This document shows positions 37,130-50,139 of a stretch of DNA of 64,000 nt, one piece after another (within the stretch, counting starts at the first letter, position 1; each line of letters starts with the position of its first letter). The stretch is from Cinclus cinclus. Its lineage: Eukaryota; Chordata; Aves; Passeriformes; Cinclidae. The stretch lies in NCBI RefSeq assembly GCF_963662255.1, contig NC_085046.1, positions 137,593,762-137,657,761 of the forward strand, read 5' to 3'. The notes beneath the pieces were generated by a model. It was given only the letters and a program-made list of their open reading frames with translations, did no database searches and was not told the DNA's origin. The position numbers and the translations under genes are program-made.

Positions 37130-40100
37130 TTCTATTCTTGGCAGACCAGCAAAATAGCAGACTAACTAAAAGGCTTGAATACCAGATCAAGTCCCCAAAT
37201 TGAGTTTGATCCTTCAGACTGGATCTCAACAGGATGTTCCCACAGCACCAGTTAACACCTCCTCACCCTTTCTAGGCAAGTGACATGCTTAGGCACCTTC
37301 CTCTTCCATGAATTAAGGTTCATGGAACCTTCACCAGCTCAGGCTTTATACAGACCACTGAATCACCTTTTACTCATTTCGCAAAACCTCTCAACATGGT
37401 TTCTGAGTAGAACAGCTGATAAAAACTAGCCAGTGTATTTTCTTCTAATTATCCCCAGCTGCCTTTCTCCCTTGGTTTTATGTTCCCTACTGCCCATTTT
37501 CATTTCAATCCAAGCAAGCTTTACTTTGCATAGAAAATCCCACTGTGCAACACATCTGCTCTTTCTGATATGTAAAGCTCACTAAATGTACTGCTTACAA
37601 TCAATGTGGGGTATCCTCCCAAGTTATCTCCTAGACACATTCTTAAAAGAAATCAACTGCAACTTGAAACAGCCATTCCTATGCACAGGATCCACAAAGC
37701 AACACATAAACAATCCAGTCTCTTTGGTATCTTCCTGTTTAAAAATCATTATAACTGGCCTTCCTTTAGCTTTGATCTGCATATTGATAATTTCTTCATA
37801 TCAATTCACAAAGACAATACAGATTCAACCTCCTATTCAACTGCTTTAATACACTAATAAAGAAGGCTGGAGGGGAAAGGAAACACTGCTGTTGTCACAA
37901 CAAATATAAGTTTCTCTCTACTTTTAAGCTTTTATCTACGTTTCCATTTTCTGCATGTAAATATTCCTTCAATACTAAAGGTTCATTTCCATTTTGCTAT
38001 TCTCACACTTCCCATCACCTTTTGGCATAATTTCAGCTACATTTTTTACAAAAAGCACAAACACTGCCGACTTTGCTTATGAAGAGTTGTCAAAAACCAG
38101 CTGCAAATCATTCTCACTTTTCTTTGAGGAATGACTCCTCTGTCAGGATGCTCGAGAAAGCTTGATAAAAATCTATTAATTTATCAGGTCTATTTTATTG
38201 CTAACACTCAAGTTACTAACACTTCCAAGCTAGTGAGCATGGCAGTTGGTGCATTACACAAATCAACATGACCGCACTTTGGTTTACAGGTACCTTGACA
38301 GAAATAAGCAAATGTACAGCAACCCCTCTGGGGCCACTATTCTAGTGCTGGTTTTACCTGCTACACTGAATGGATGCTGCAGCGAGGACAACACTTTACT
38401 AGGAACTGAAGAACCCATTTACAACTTGAGTCACTTAAATACAATTTATGGGAAAAGACTGAGTTCCATGAAAAAGTAGTGAGTAGCTTACAAATTACTC
38501 TAAAAATCCTCTGAGATACCCAACTTCTAGGCACATTAAAAACCATCGGAGAAAACATGCTTAACAGAGACAGTTCATTAAACTGAGTATTTGAAAGGCT
38601 GAGGTACTGCAGGAATCCAAACACCAGAACGATTTTTTAAAAACTGTTTCAGCATATAGTTAAAACCAAAACAAAACACTCAGGGATATAGGCCCCTCCA
38701 TCTCACCACAACACTGAGTGCAATTACAGTTTAAAATCTGCTTAAACAAAGAACTCATGAAAGGTTTTGCAAAAAATCAGACCACATTAGCTAAAGCACA
38801 AGAAAAACTTGATTAAGAGCATGTACATTTTTGTAAAACAAATGCGTTATCCTAAAAGTTTATACATTGGAAGTAGTTCCTGTGTCTAGCAAAATGGAAG
38901 ATATCTCACCTTATCATCTCTTTACTTGCATATTTCTGTGAGGGTGTAACACAGTACTGCCTTATAAACTTGGAATGAAAAATATCATCTCCTCCAGTAA
39001 ATACTTTCAACATTTAACAGGTTGAAACATTTAACGCAATTGAGTTTTACCATTTGTTGTTTAATTCTGATCATTGTTGCGCTTTTTTTTACGGCCAGAT
39101 AACAGGTACCTTCTCATCCTAGGGGGAAATGTCAATTGAGATTTCCCCTGCCACCAAATTAGCTACTCTCTAAGAGAGAGAGAGTAAAATTACAATTTTA
39201 TAAATGCAAAGTAAGAACTAGGGAGATTTGTTTCAATATAATAAATTTGGCCATTGAAATATTAAGGGACATTCTCAAGCTTCTACCCCACCCGTTTTCC
39301 ACTTTGTAAACTGTTCTCTTCATCTGCAACAGCCCACACTAACACAGCTGCTACCAAGAAACTCAAAAAATCAGAAGAACCAGAAAAATCTGCATGTTAC
39401 CTTCATGCTATTTAAAACAGCCATAAAAGGCATCTGAAAAACAGTAGGATTCCTTGTGCCTGTAGTGTTAAGTGTGATGAGATGATGGTCAATATTCCAT
39501 TTGCCATTGTCCTTTTCCTCAATTAGGTGAGACTAGTGGAATTTTCAGAACTGGGTAAAGTAGCTGGCTTATTCTAAAGAAATGCCTAAAATCCTGCTTT
39601 AATTTGCCCATTGCATGGAACAGTGAAATTACCAGATTTCATCTTTAGTGGAATTGTATAAAAAAGTAATTGAAAATCTGTTGGGTTTGTTTGGATTTTT
39701 TCCCATTGGTAATAACTGACTGATACAAATTACATGGAAAAAAATTAGGAACCATTAATTGCACTTAGAAAAACAACATGTTAAAATATTTCTAAAGACT
39801 TTACTTTTCCTCTTTTTCAGCATCACAGTAAGAACCACAAGCTTTATTTATTTTGGAATGACTTAAAATCCATTTTTCTCTAGCTGGCTATAATATTGTC
39901 CAGTCTTCTAATAAATGTGAAGTATCTTTTTTTCAATAACAAATTACACCATCTATTAACAAGTCAGCTGTTTCTCTTTCTTTTTCAACTACCATGAAGG
40001 CCATCCAGCTATAGTAATTTACTGAAATGTATCATTTATTTACTTCTAAAGAAAACAATACACCTACGATAAGCAGCAGAGCAGATTGCATACACTGTGA

Positions 40101-43100
40101 CTCTTGTAACTGTTCAGGTCTTGTTCCCCACTTGGTTTTACAGCAACACATTTAAAATATCTCAAAGAAAATTTTTAGAAGGCATGTTTCTGTTGGGAAG
40201 GAGGGAGAGCACTGTTTACGTGCCCAGTTTTCAGACTAATTATGTTTAAAATAAAATCTAGCCTGAAACAACAGAATACCAGTAAGTATGGTGTGCCAAA
40301 AACGTATACTACCATCTGACAGCACCTCAAACAGATTCTAGTCATTAACTTCATATGTGTCCTGACGTGACAATATTTTGTATATTTTCTTAAGCAAGTG
40401 AACTGTTTAATCTTGTTTTCTTGAGTATGTTTGAAGCAAACATCTTTCCTGGTATGCAGATAGATCACCTTTCAGAATATGTACAGAATACACTAAGTTT
40501 TTGTAATCTGTACTTTACATGTGGTTTTTGTGAAATACTGTCTACCATGATGGAATACACAATGATAAAGTACTTCTAGTAATTTATAAAAAGCATACAA
40601 ACATGTTCCTCTGACAAAAAGGGAGCAATCTGATACGGTTTGGCCCCTCACATGAAGATCTACCTAAAGCTCAAATAATTATAGATTTCCTATCCAGTTC
40701 CTTCATTTTTAAAAAAGTAAAGCCATGGTTTCATATGTAGAGGATTAGTCCATGAAAGCCTGAGGAAAGAAAAAGCTTAAAAAACTTTTTTTTTTTAACA
40801 GAAGACACAAACTGAAAATAGAAATTACTATTAAAATACAAACCACCACGTTCTAGAATAGATGCCCACATTTTCATTTTGTAGTGTTTTGTAGTGTTAT
40901 CAGATTAGGTGGCACAAGGCAAAGATTACTATCCTCTTTTCATAAAAAACATAGGTTATTACCAATTTATGGTGATATATATTCTTTAATGTCAGATGTT
41001 CAGCAATTGTGTGTCTGGGAGCCACAGAAAAGCCTACATGAAACACCTTATCTGCATTTCTGGCATGACTAAGGGAACATATATTAGGTTTCCATATGGA
41101 AGTTCTCTCTTACATTAACAGCAGGAGTTATTTTTAAAAATGACACATTTCCCTCAGTGTCAAAAACTTGCAGGCCTCAGGGTCTCTTGTGGAGGTAAAA
41201 TAATCACTTAGCACACAGTTCATCAATTTTCTCAAACGCCGGGTTTTATACATTGAATCAAATCCTTTGATTTTTACAATGCAAAAAATAAATTTACCCA
41301 TTTCAGCCTTATCTTTACAGAAAGAGACTATACTAAAAGACAACACTCTGCCTTTTAATTTCTACTTCCCATCACCACTTCACTCACAATAACATGGAAT
41401 TACAACTCCCACTACAGTAAATACACTGTTTCTTCATGTATAAATTCTTTCTCCCTCCACTTTTAGCCAATTTAATGCCCTATTTCTTTCTATTGTCCCT
41501 GCTGCTTAAGCTTTGCCTGTTTACTCATGCAATTCTCACTGAGTAAACACAAAACTAGTAAATTACCATCTTATAAACATAAAAGTGGTACGCTATCATC
41601 TTCTGCATTTCTCACTGATACGTTTTTTGCCAATCCTTCTTTGCCTATTTACCACTGGGGACTAGGGCTATTTCACCTAATTTTTTCTCAAAAAAGATTA
41701 TAAAGACATTATTTTCCCTGTTAAAACTGTAAATAAACACTACCTCTTAGTCCATTTAGGATTTAAAATTAGGACCCCACTTGGCTTGTTCAAGTCCCAG
41801 GATGTAATTGGCACATCTCTATTCCTTAGCAGAATGGACCTAATACTATTTCACTGTTATGATATCAATTAATTACTCCATAGTATCCATTATACAGAAT
41901 CTTATGACATCCATTACATTTGTAAAAATTACTTATTACCAACAAATACAAGGACACCTATTTTCACACAGAAAAGTTTCCTAAATAATGAAAATGTATT
42001 AATTTTTACAATATAAATTAATAAAATGTAATCTTTAAATCAATATTGAGCTGCAGTGAGAATACTAGTGTTTTACTCTTCTTGGGAGTAAAGTCTAATT
42101 AACTTGCACTAAAAGTAGCCAATTCAATTTAAAAAAATAAAAATAAAATCTCTTCCTTTAGGGTTAAATCATTAAATGCTAAAAACTCCATTTCTAGCCC
42201 ACTGTGAAGGGAAATAGTAAATAGCTGTTTCAATTAGGTCAGCTGGATTATTTTCTGTAAAGACAATAACCCACTGCACGTAAGAGCTACGTTTTCTTGG
42301 GCACTATTATTTTATAAACTGTTTTGCAGAAGATGCATACAAAATAGATGTATCTTTCAATGAAACACCAGGCTTTTAAAAGAAGTCTCTTCCTGTTTCT
42401 GGGATTTTCTGCATATCTTAAAAATAATTGTGTAGAACAACCAGGAGTCCCTACTACTTAGCAGGATGCCAATTTAAAGGAAGGAAACAACATGTTCTTT
42501 TGCCAGATTCCAAATCAACTTGATGTGCAGGCCAGGAACAAAGAACCACCATGCTCTAAGATAACAATTTAATAAAATTTGTGGCATCCGAAGTAGCAAT
42601 CTTTACCTCAGCATGACATTTGCAGGCATCAAATTTAATAAAATGGCCCCAATAAAAGCTAATCAGAAGTGTTTAAATGGATTGGCAATAAAACAAATTT
42701 TATGGCAGCAGAGTCAGTTCTCTTCTGTGTGACAAATGAACTGAGCACTGAAAATGGGTGATGCATCAGTACCATTTCAACAATGAAAAACGCATGCTAG
42801 TCTGACAGGAGAGAAATTGCACACAGGAAGAGCACAGAAAGGAGTAAAATACCCAGAACACCATGCACTTTGTACTAACACAGAAGAGAAAAACAACCAA
42901 AGGGGTTTGCTTTCCTTCAGGACAACCATAACTTTACCTAGGCTACAGAAACAGGTATTCCAGTAACGTCTGCTCTTTAATTACATGCCAAATCCAGAAC
43001 AAGTATTCAACTCTAGAAAAGCCACGGTCAGAACGCTTGCAGGTATCCTTACAAAAGACAAATTTTTCTCCACTCTCTACCACGCCAGTTTGAACACTTA

Positions 43101-43235
43101 CCAGCATGAACCTGTGAAATTTGTAACACACAAATTGTGACCCTAATTAACTTTCTTGGAGTTGGACGATGAATTAGACTGAGCTGGTTAATGTTACGTG
43201 TATGCTTACATTACAGCAGTTTCACAGACTCTTTT

Positions 43236-43308
43236 TCCACAGCAGAGGGGCTGGAACTAGGTGATCTTTAAGGTCCTTTCCAACCCAGACCATCCTGTGA
43301 TTCTACAA
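43236..43308 (+). mobile_element. CR1 LINE, 3' end fragment
   Basis: The terminal part of a CR1: gctggaactaggtgatcttt, then aaggtcctttccaacccaga, then ccatcctgtgattctac, which is the CR1 tail with its 8-bp ATTCTATG-type repeat. About 73 bp, truncated at the 5' side. Confidence 0.85.
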
Positions 43309-43385
43309 TTTTTAAAAACAGCATCAGCAGCTGCACTTGGCTCAAAACCTCTCAACTTGTTATTTGAGCTTAAAACTGCTAAATT

Positions 43386-43643
43386 CTTTTCACAGGCAAC
43401 AAGCAACAGGACAAGAGGAAACGACTCCAAGCTGTGTCACAGAAGGTTCAGGTTCAACATCAGGATGAATTTCTTCACTGCAAGGGTAGTCAGGCAGTGG
43501 AATAGGCTTCTCAGGAAAGCAGCGGAGTCACCATGCCTGGAAGCGTTCAAGGATTGCATGGATCTAGCACTACAGGCTATGGTGTTCAGTGAAAGGCTGG
43601 ACTCAATGACCGTGGAGGTCTTTTCCAACCTTAATGATTCTAA
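43386..43643 (+). mobile_element. CR1 LINE, 3' UTR fragment
   Basis: Contains the CR1 3' UTR landmarks in order: aacaggacaagaggaaacga, then aggttcaacatcaggatgaa, then tttcttcactgcaagggtag, then ggcagtggaataggcttctc, then the tail with tggaggtcttttccaacctt and aatgattcta. It lies about 80 bp after another CR1 tail on the same strand. The 151-codon open frame at 43261-43716 runs through both fragments and is not a gene. Confidence 0.88.
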
Positions 43644-45310
43644 GTTTTCTCCTTGGAAACAATCCATTACCCTTCTCATCACAGCAATCACCTTGCGACA
43701 CCTAAAAAGTTTCTAAGATTGTCTTCTGTAACAAAGACAAGTTTTGTACATCTGTTTCAAAATACTTCTCTTTAAGAAAATAGGTAAATTACATTCAGCC
43801 CTAGCCACTCTTATTGTAAGGAAGAAATACTTTCTAAATGAGATGGAGATCAGAAACAAAAGACAAACAGCAGGTTTAGGGTAAAAAAAAGTAAGTAAAA
43901 TTAATCTATTTTGAATACTTCACCTCAAGATTTTGCCTTGCAGCATAAGATGCACTACTAAGAAGTAGAAAAAATAGTAGCCTATTAAGAAGTAGGAAAA
44001 AACCCTACTTTATCTTGTGAGGCAAAGCATCTGAAGTGAAAGATTAAAGCCAATTACCAGTTCTGTCAAGTCCACAGTACCTTAAGAGAAAATCTCATTT
44101 ATTTTTTCCTTTTTCTTCTACAAAGCTGAGGTCAAAAAATGTGTTCTGCTTACTGAGTACATGACGATTATATTCTTTTTTCTCACTACCTTTGACTGTC
44201 CAGTGCCTTGAAACTAGAAGAAAGTCACTACTAATAATTGGGACACGTAATATGGTAATCATGTTTCGTGATGTGGGGAGGTATGTACACAGTGTCCATT
44301 TTTATCCTTGCATACCTTAAATCAGAATCTATGTTGTCATAGTTTAAAAAAATTCTTAAGTAGTTCTCCACCTTAATAGTTACTTGAGTCGCCCTCCTGA
44401 AGATAGCTTTTCACATATACTACTACAAAGGATACAGCCTAGAGCACTATTTCCCTTAAAACACAAATTTCATTTTCATATGCCTCTTTAACCAATTACT
44501 TGAGGTATCCTTTCCTAGGACATACTTAATCTCTACATACTCCTGTTTCCATAACCAGTGTGGACAAGCAGGAATTTTACAGACATGGTTAAAATAATAA
44601 AAAAAAAAGCTCTGGTTATTTAATTCATAACATGAACAAAAAGACCAATAGGAAGGAACTAGAAGTTTACTTTGGGTAACAGAGAAGTGTGTACATGCAC
44701 TAAGAGAGAAATGCAATTTTATCTAATGCTCATAAACTCTTACAGAGACAAAGCCATGCCTTCATGGCAGCATTGTTTGTTAGTTACTTTTTAATTCACC
44801 CAGAATTGCCCAACCACCACCAGCAAAATGCATATTTAGCTTCAAGCGTGGCAACTCAGGTACTACAGGATTACTGGTTTATGATTTCTCTAAGTGACAA
44901 AAACAAATGGGAACATATGAAAAATGTATTTTGACACCTGTATTTTAAAAAGAGTGGGAAGAAAGTCAAGACTTCAACTATATTCATGGTAAAACTCTGC
45001 TCTTCGGCATTTAAAAGAGACAGACAATCTGCAGTGTTTATAACTCAAGTAAAAGATCTTGATTTCCCTTTTCAACAGCAGCCACCTGTAAGACCACAGT
45101 TCAAAGGGCCACAAGGAAAAAAAAGCACAGGGAAGGAACTCACACACCTGAAGAGCGGGAGGAACAAAGAGAGCGAGAATCAATTATGGCCTTTTGTATA
45201 GGGAAATGAAGTGTTGTGATGCAAGACATTCCAAAATTAGTAGGAGATGAACTTCAAACATTTCTGCCACAATGACACAGGCATCCCAAAAAAAGTCACT
45301 TCAATTCTTC
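43644..45310. other. Intronic stretch, nothing recognised
   Basis: AT-rich sequence without repeat or exon signals that I can support. Confidence 0.65.
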
Positions 45311-45432
45311 TATGCATCAGCTTCTTTAACCATAAACTAGTGATAGTTTTTACCTCACAGAGGGGTTATAAGGCAATTAACTGATCATAAAGCATGCCAA
45401 GATCGTCAAATGAAAGGTGCTATGCAAGTGTA
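45311..45432 (+). mobile_element. MIR/CORE-SINE remnant
   Basis: The segment with tcagcttctttaaccataaa, then tacctcacagaggggttata, then gatcataaagcatgcc, then gatcgtcaaatgaaaggtgc, then tatgcaagtg follows the 3' half of amniote MIR-type SINEs (cctacctcacagggttgt, taaagcgctttgaagat, cgaaagcgctatataag). It is diverged but in the right order. Confidence 0.65.
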
Positions 45433-47221
45433 GGGTATTAATCTCACACTCCACATACAAATCATTCTCTTATCCCACCTTTTACCTAGTGTTGGCAGCT
45501 TTACAACCATTAAAACTCTCTACTACACACATTGGCTCAATTCCTTGCAGCAGACATCTCAGACACAGTGCACTTTTGTGGTTCAGCTACCTACTCTTTC
45601 CTACATAAAACAGGGCATTTGGTTCAAGACATCTGCAGCTTCAGGTAGACTGCCCAAACACATAGCCTGCAAGCTGGATACAGAATGTGTTTTTGGCTAC
45701 AGTACTACAAGAGCCATGAAACTTCTGTCAGCTGCATGTAACATGCTGCTAGATACCATCTAATGAGCATGGAAGCTGTAATGTAGAAGCAGCAAAAAGA
45801 CCACCGGCCACCCTTGCAAATTTAACTTTTAACTGCATATTTTTCAAAACATGCATTAGTTCAATTACCAGTCAGAATGCTTATACTTCATTCATCATAA
45901 TGTTACTTAAATAACATAGTAAATGGGGATTCCTTCTAAATTAATGAAACAATTTTGAGATTGGAACAGACAGTAACATAAGCACTGGAAAATTCATACT
46001 CAGGATCACTGGTGATACAGATCCAGCAGAGGTGGCGGAAAGGACAGTGCAGCAAAGAGATAGTGGTTTTATCAGCCTGGTCTGCAGGTCAGAAGATCAA
46101 GTAGAAAAAAGGTTTCCAAGCAGGAAGTGCAGGGGGAAAAGAGCAGCAGTGCAAGCAAGGGCAGATCTGTTCTATGTTAACAGGACAAGCTGGGGGAAGG
46201 AAAGAAAAAGATCAAGGCAAGAGACAAGAGAATTATAAATCAAATGTAACCTTAATGCCATAATCTGGACAGGGAATGGGAAAGACTTTAAAAAAGAGGT
46301 GACAGTAAAAATTGATTTACCATAGAGTGATATTCCAAACAAAAAGATGGAATAAGACACCAAACACTTCAGAAAGCTAAAGAAAATACAGTATTTGCAA
46401 GGTTTCGGATAGAACAGAAGAACAGTTTTGGAGTCTGCACGTGTGGATGACATGATGACAACACAGCCATTTCAAAGACAGCCTGGGACACTACGAAGGA
46501 AATGCAAAACAAGCCATAATGATGATCAAAGTTACACAGCACTGGCTAAATCCATTTTAGTCCTGCATTCACTATAGCTTCAAGTTATGATTTAGTAGTA
46601 TAAACAAAGTCTTTTTTTTTCCCTTCCATAGCACAGAAGTGCTTTGCAGTTCCCTGAGCCTGAAACCAACATCCTTTTCTATTCTTTTCTTCCAAGTCTC
46701 TTTTGAGTAACTTTCTCTTTTCATAGAGTGAAAAAGATCAATAGCAATTTATAGCATTAGCAATAGCATTTTATAGATGTCCAGTGTGCTATACACCACT
46801 TTTCTACAAAAAGAAGCAGACATATACCTTTACATGAGTTCTCACAGGAGAAAAGCATCCTAGGAAGAAAAGTATCAACAGGATTTCTAAAGAGTTAATA
46901 CTTTTTAAATTACAAGACTACTGATGTGTTTAAAAACACCTGATCAAGTATGTTCTTCATGTCATTCTATATTAATTCTGCACCTATGTAACAAAAAGTG
47001 CGGAGGCCAGGGTGGTCTTAAATTGCAAGAGTTTGAATGTATATATAGACAAAACATATTTAGTATTAGTATAAATTTCATTAAACTTCTAGTTATTCAT
47101 CCATGTCTATAATTCTTTAATCGCTTTTAGGCACAACTTGATAAAATGAGAATGGTGGCCTTGTGTTAACCAAGATATGACAGTGATCTTTGAGACTGGA
47201 AGGTGTATTAATTCAACACTT
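45433..47221. other. Intronic stretch, nothing recognised
   Basis: No exon or interspersed repeat recognised. The purine-rich segment at about 46030-46230 carries short open frames without known motifs. Confidence 0.65.
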
Positions 47222-47829
47222 TACAGAATTACAGAAGCTGAGTTGGAAAGGACCCACAAGGATCCAATTCCTGGCCTTGCACAGCACATCACCAAGAACT
47301 CCATCCTGTGACTCAGAGTATTGTCCAAACACTTCTCAAACTGTCAGTGCTGTCACCACTTCCCTGGGCAGCATGTTCAGTGCCCAAACACCTTCTGGAT
47401 GAAGAACTTTTCTCCTGATATCCAACCTAAGCCTCCCCTGATACAACTTCAGGCTGTTCCCTCAGGTCCTGTCACTGGTCACCACAGAGAAAAGATCAGG
47501 GTCTGGCCCTCCTCCTCCCCTCAAGAGGAAATTGTGGCCTGCAATGAGGTCTCTCTTCAGTCTCTTCTTCCCCCAGCCAAGTGACCTCATCCACTCCTCA
47601 TATGGCTTCCCCTCAAAGCCCCTCAACACTTTCTTTGCCCTCCTTCAGATGTTCTCTAATAGCTTAGTATCTTTTTCATACTGTGGAACCCAACACTGCT
47701 CCCAGCACTTGAGGTGGGGCCACCTCAGCTCAGAGCAGAGCAGGACAATCCCTCCCTTGCCTGGCTGGTGATGCTGTGCCTGATGCCCCCCAGGACAGGG
47801 TTGGCCCTCCTGGCTGCCAGGGCACTGCT

Positions 47830-49240
47830 AACATTTGGTCCACTTGTCATTGACTAGGACCCCCATTTCCCCTTCCATGGCACTGCTCTCCAGCCTCTCA
47901 TTCCCCAGTCTTTGCATACATTCATGGATGCTCCATCCCAAGTGCAGAACTTGACACTTCCCCTTACTGAACTTCATAGTGCTTGGGATTACCCAGTCCA
48001 GTGATTTGTCAAGACCTCTCTGCAGGGTCTCCCTGCCTCTGAGGGAGTCAACAGCTCCTCCCAGTTTTGTATCATCCTGCAAACTTGCTCAATGTCCCTT
48101 GCAGTCCTGTGTCTCAGTTATTTATGAAGATGAACAGCACACAGCCCGAGATGAAGCCCTGCAGAACCCCATGAGTGACAGGTTGCCAGTCTGATGTCAC
48201 CTCATTCACTATAACCCATTGTGCCTGACCCATCAGCCAGTTGCTCACCCATCCCATGTGTTTAACTAGCTGTGTGCTGTCCAGAAGGATCTTCTGAGAG
48301 ACAGTACTAAAAGATTTACTGAAATCTAAAAACTCTACATTAACTTCCCTTGATCACCTAGGTGGGTTACCTTGACATGAAAGGAAATCAGGTTTGATAT
48401 CAGGACTTTCCTCTCATGAAGCCATGCTGGATGTAACCTACGACTGCACTGTCTTTCAGGTGTTTTTCAGTACCTCTCAGAATATTTTCTTTAATTTTGC
48501 CAGGCACTGAAGTGAGACTGACAGGTTCTGGGCTCCTCCTTCCTGCCCTTCTTGAAAATCGGAACAATGTTTGCCAGCTTCCAGTTAGGTGGGACCTCTC
48601 TGGATTCCTAAGACAGCTCAAAACTCAAGAGAGGTTCTGCAGTGACATCAGCCAGCTCCTTGGGGATCCTTGGATGAACATCACCAGGCCCCCCAGGTTT
48701 TTAGGGACACAGCTGGAGCAGCAAATCCTGCACAGTTTCAGCGTCAAATAGGAGTTGATCATTCTCTCAGTTAACGTCCTCTAGCTCAGGGCACCCCTGG
48801 AAGCCTCCTCCATGTTGAAGACAGAAGCAAAGAATGCATTAAACACCTCTGTCACTTCACCTGTTTGTGAGGTGACCATCCTCATCCAGTAACAGGACAA
48901 CTTTATTTCTACACTGCCCTTGATGCTAATGGATTTGAATTAACCGTTTATTGTGTCCCGAAGTTCTGCCCAGCTTCAACTCCAACTGAGCTTTGACCAC
49001 ACAAATTCTCTCCTTACAGAAGCAAGCAGCACCTCTGTATTCTTCCCATGTGCTTCCAGTGGGCATGGGCCTTCCTTTTTTACCTTATTTCCAAGAGAAG
49101 ATCCCTGCTCAGCCAAGCTGGCCTTCTTCCTCCCCTGCGTGAATTCCAACATTTGAGAACTGCCCGCTCCTGTGCCCTTAGGAGGTGGTACTTAAAATGT
49201 GACCAGCAGTGATGGACCCTAGCACCTGCAAAAAAAATTT
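47830..49240 (-). pseudogene. CR1 ORF2 reverse transcriptase domain remnant
   Basis: Scattered minus-strand frames match CR1 reverse transcriptase in order. At 48621-48400 a part with KIKENILRGTEKHLKDSAVV and QHGFMRGKS represents the early fingers and palm region. At 48082-47828 a part starts with the palm Asp-Asp (QDDTKLGGAVDSLRG) and continues through LDKSLDWVIPSTMKFSKGKC to QVLHLG. A single-base insertion just before the Asp-Asp puts it out of frame with the preceding Phe-Ala. Several stops are also present. Confidence 0.85.
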
Positions 49241-49955
49241 TCTCAGGGGACTTCACTCACTAATTCCCTGAGCAGCCTGAAGTCTGCTCTCCTCATGTCC
49301 AGAGCTGGGGTTTTGCTGGCACTTTTCTTCCTGTCAACAGAGATTTTAAACTTTATCACTTCTTGGTCAATGTGGCCAAGACAGCCACCAATCTCCATTC
49401 TGTTCATGAGATCCTCTCTGTTGACAAACTGCAAATGAAGGCAGGAATCTTTCCCTGTCAGCTCCCTAAGGATCTCTTCCATAAAGCTGTTATCCAGGCT
49501 TTTTAGGAATCTTCTGACACAGGTTGTACCAGCTGTGTGATGCTCCCAGTTAATTTCTGGCAAATTAAAGCCCTCCATAAGGACAAGGGCAGTTGACTTG
49601 TAAGTGTCCTTAGTTCCTCAAAGAATAAATTCATCAGCATCATCATCCTGGTTGAGAGCTCTACAGCAGAGTCCTACAATGACATCTGCATTATTTGTCT
49701 GCCCTTTGATTCTCACACAGAGACACTCAATTGTGCCACTGCCAACTGTGAGCTCCATACATTCCAACAATTGTATTATGTACAATGCCAACTCCCAGCT
49801 TCTTCTGCCCTGCCTGTCCCGCCTGAAGAGCCTGTAAGCATCCAACAGTGCACTCCAGACACAAGACTCATCCCACCAGGTTTTGCTAATACCAGTAATG
49901 TCAAATCTCTGGGACTGGGACAAAGCCTGAAGCTCCTCTTGCTTGTTCCTCATGT
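49240..49955 (-). pseudogene. CR1 ORF2 endonuclease domain remnant
   Basis: Two adjacent minus-strand frames carry apurinic/apyrimidinic-type endonuclease sequence. The first (49953-49618) has RFDITGISKTWWDE, YRLFRRDRQGRR and VRIKGQTNNADVIVGL. The second (49578-49243) has GFNLPEINWEHHTAGTT, FVNREDLMNRMEIGG and CLGHIDQEVIKFKISV. In active relatives the GDFN, TNRE and GHSDH segments hold catalytic residues; here the first has Gly-Phe-Asn without the Asp and the last has Ile for Ser. One frame break separates the halves. Confidence 0.88.
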
Positions 49956-50139
49956 TGCATATATTAGTGTAGAAACATTTCAGGTGTAGTAAAGTGTAGT
50001 CATAGGCAACACCTGGTAAAGCAGATTGGGGGATCCACTAGCACTCCTTTCCTCAAGTTTCACCATAGAGCCCAATTACTCATCACTGGCAAGCCCTGTT
50101 TGTTTCTTTTTCCATTCCAAGCTAGTTAAAAGCTCTAAC

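Larger units (their letters stand above)
30606..43235. other. Intronic stretch with simple repeats only
   Basis: Over 12 kb of AT-rich sequence in which I recognise no exon and no interspersed repeat. Simple repeats are an A run at 31377-31390, a TA microsatellite at 33812-33846, an AAT run at 34774-34793, an A run near 35988-36002, a polypurine tract at 37067-37129 and a short AG run at 39173-39184. Confidence 0.65.

Noticed and set aside
43261..43716. 151-codon plus-strand frame
   Set aside because: Runs through two CR1 3' UTR fragments, which are non-coding in the element.
49618..49660. Run of Asp codons on the minus strand (QDDDADE) similar to the DDADFDE end of EIF3H exon 2
   Set aside because: It belongs to the CR1 endonuclease frame, and the surrounding residues match CR1 and not EIF3H.
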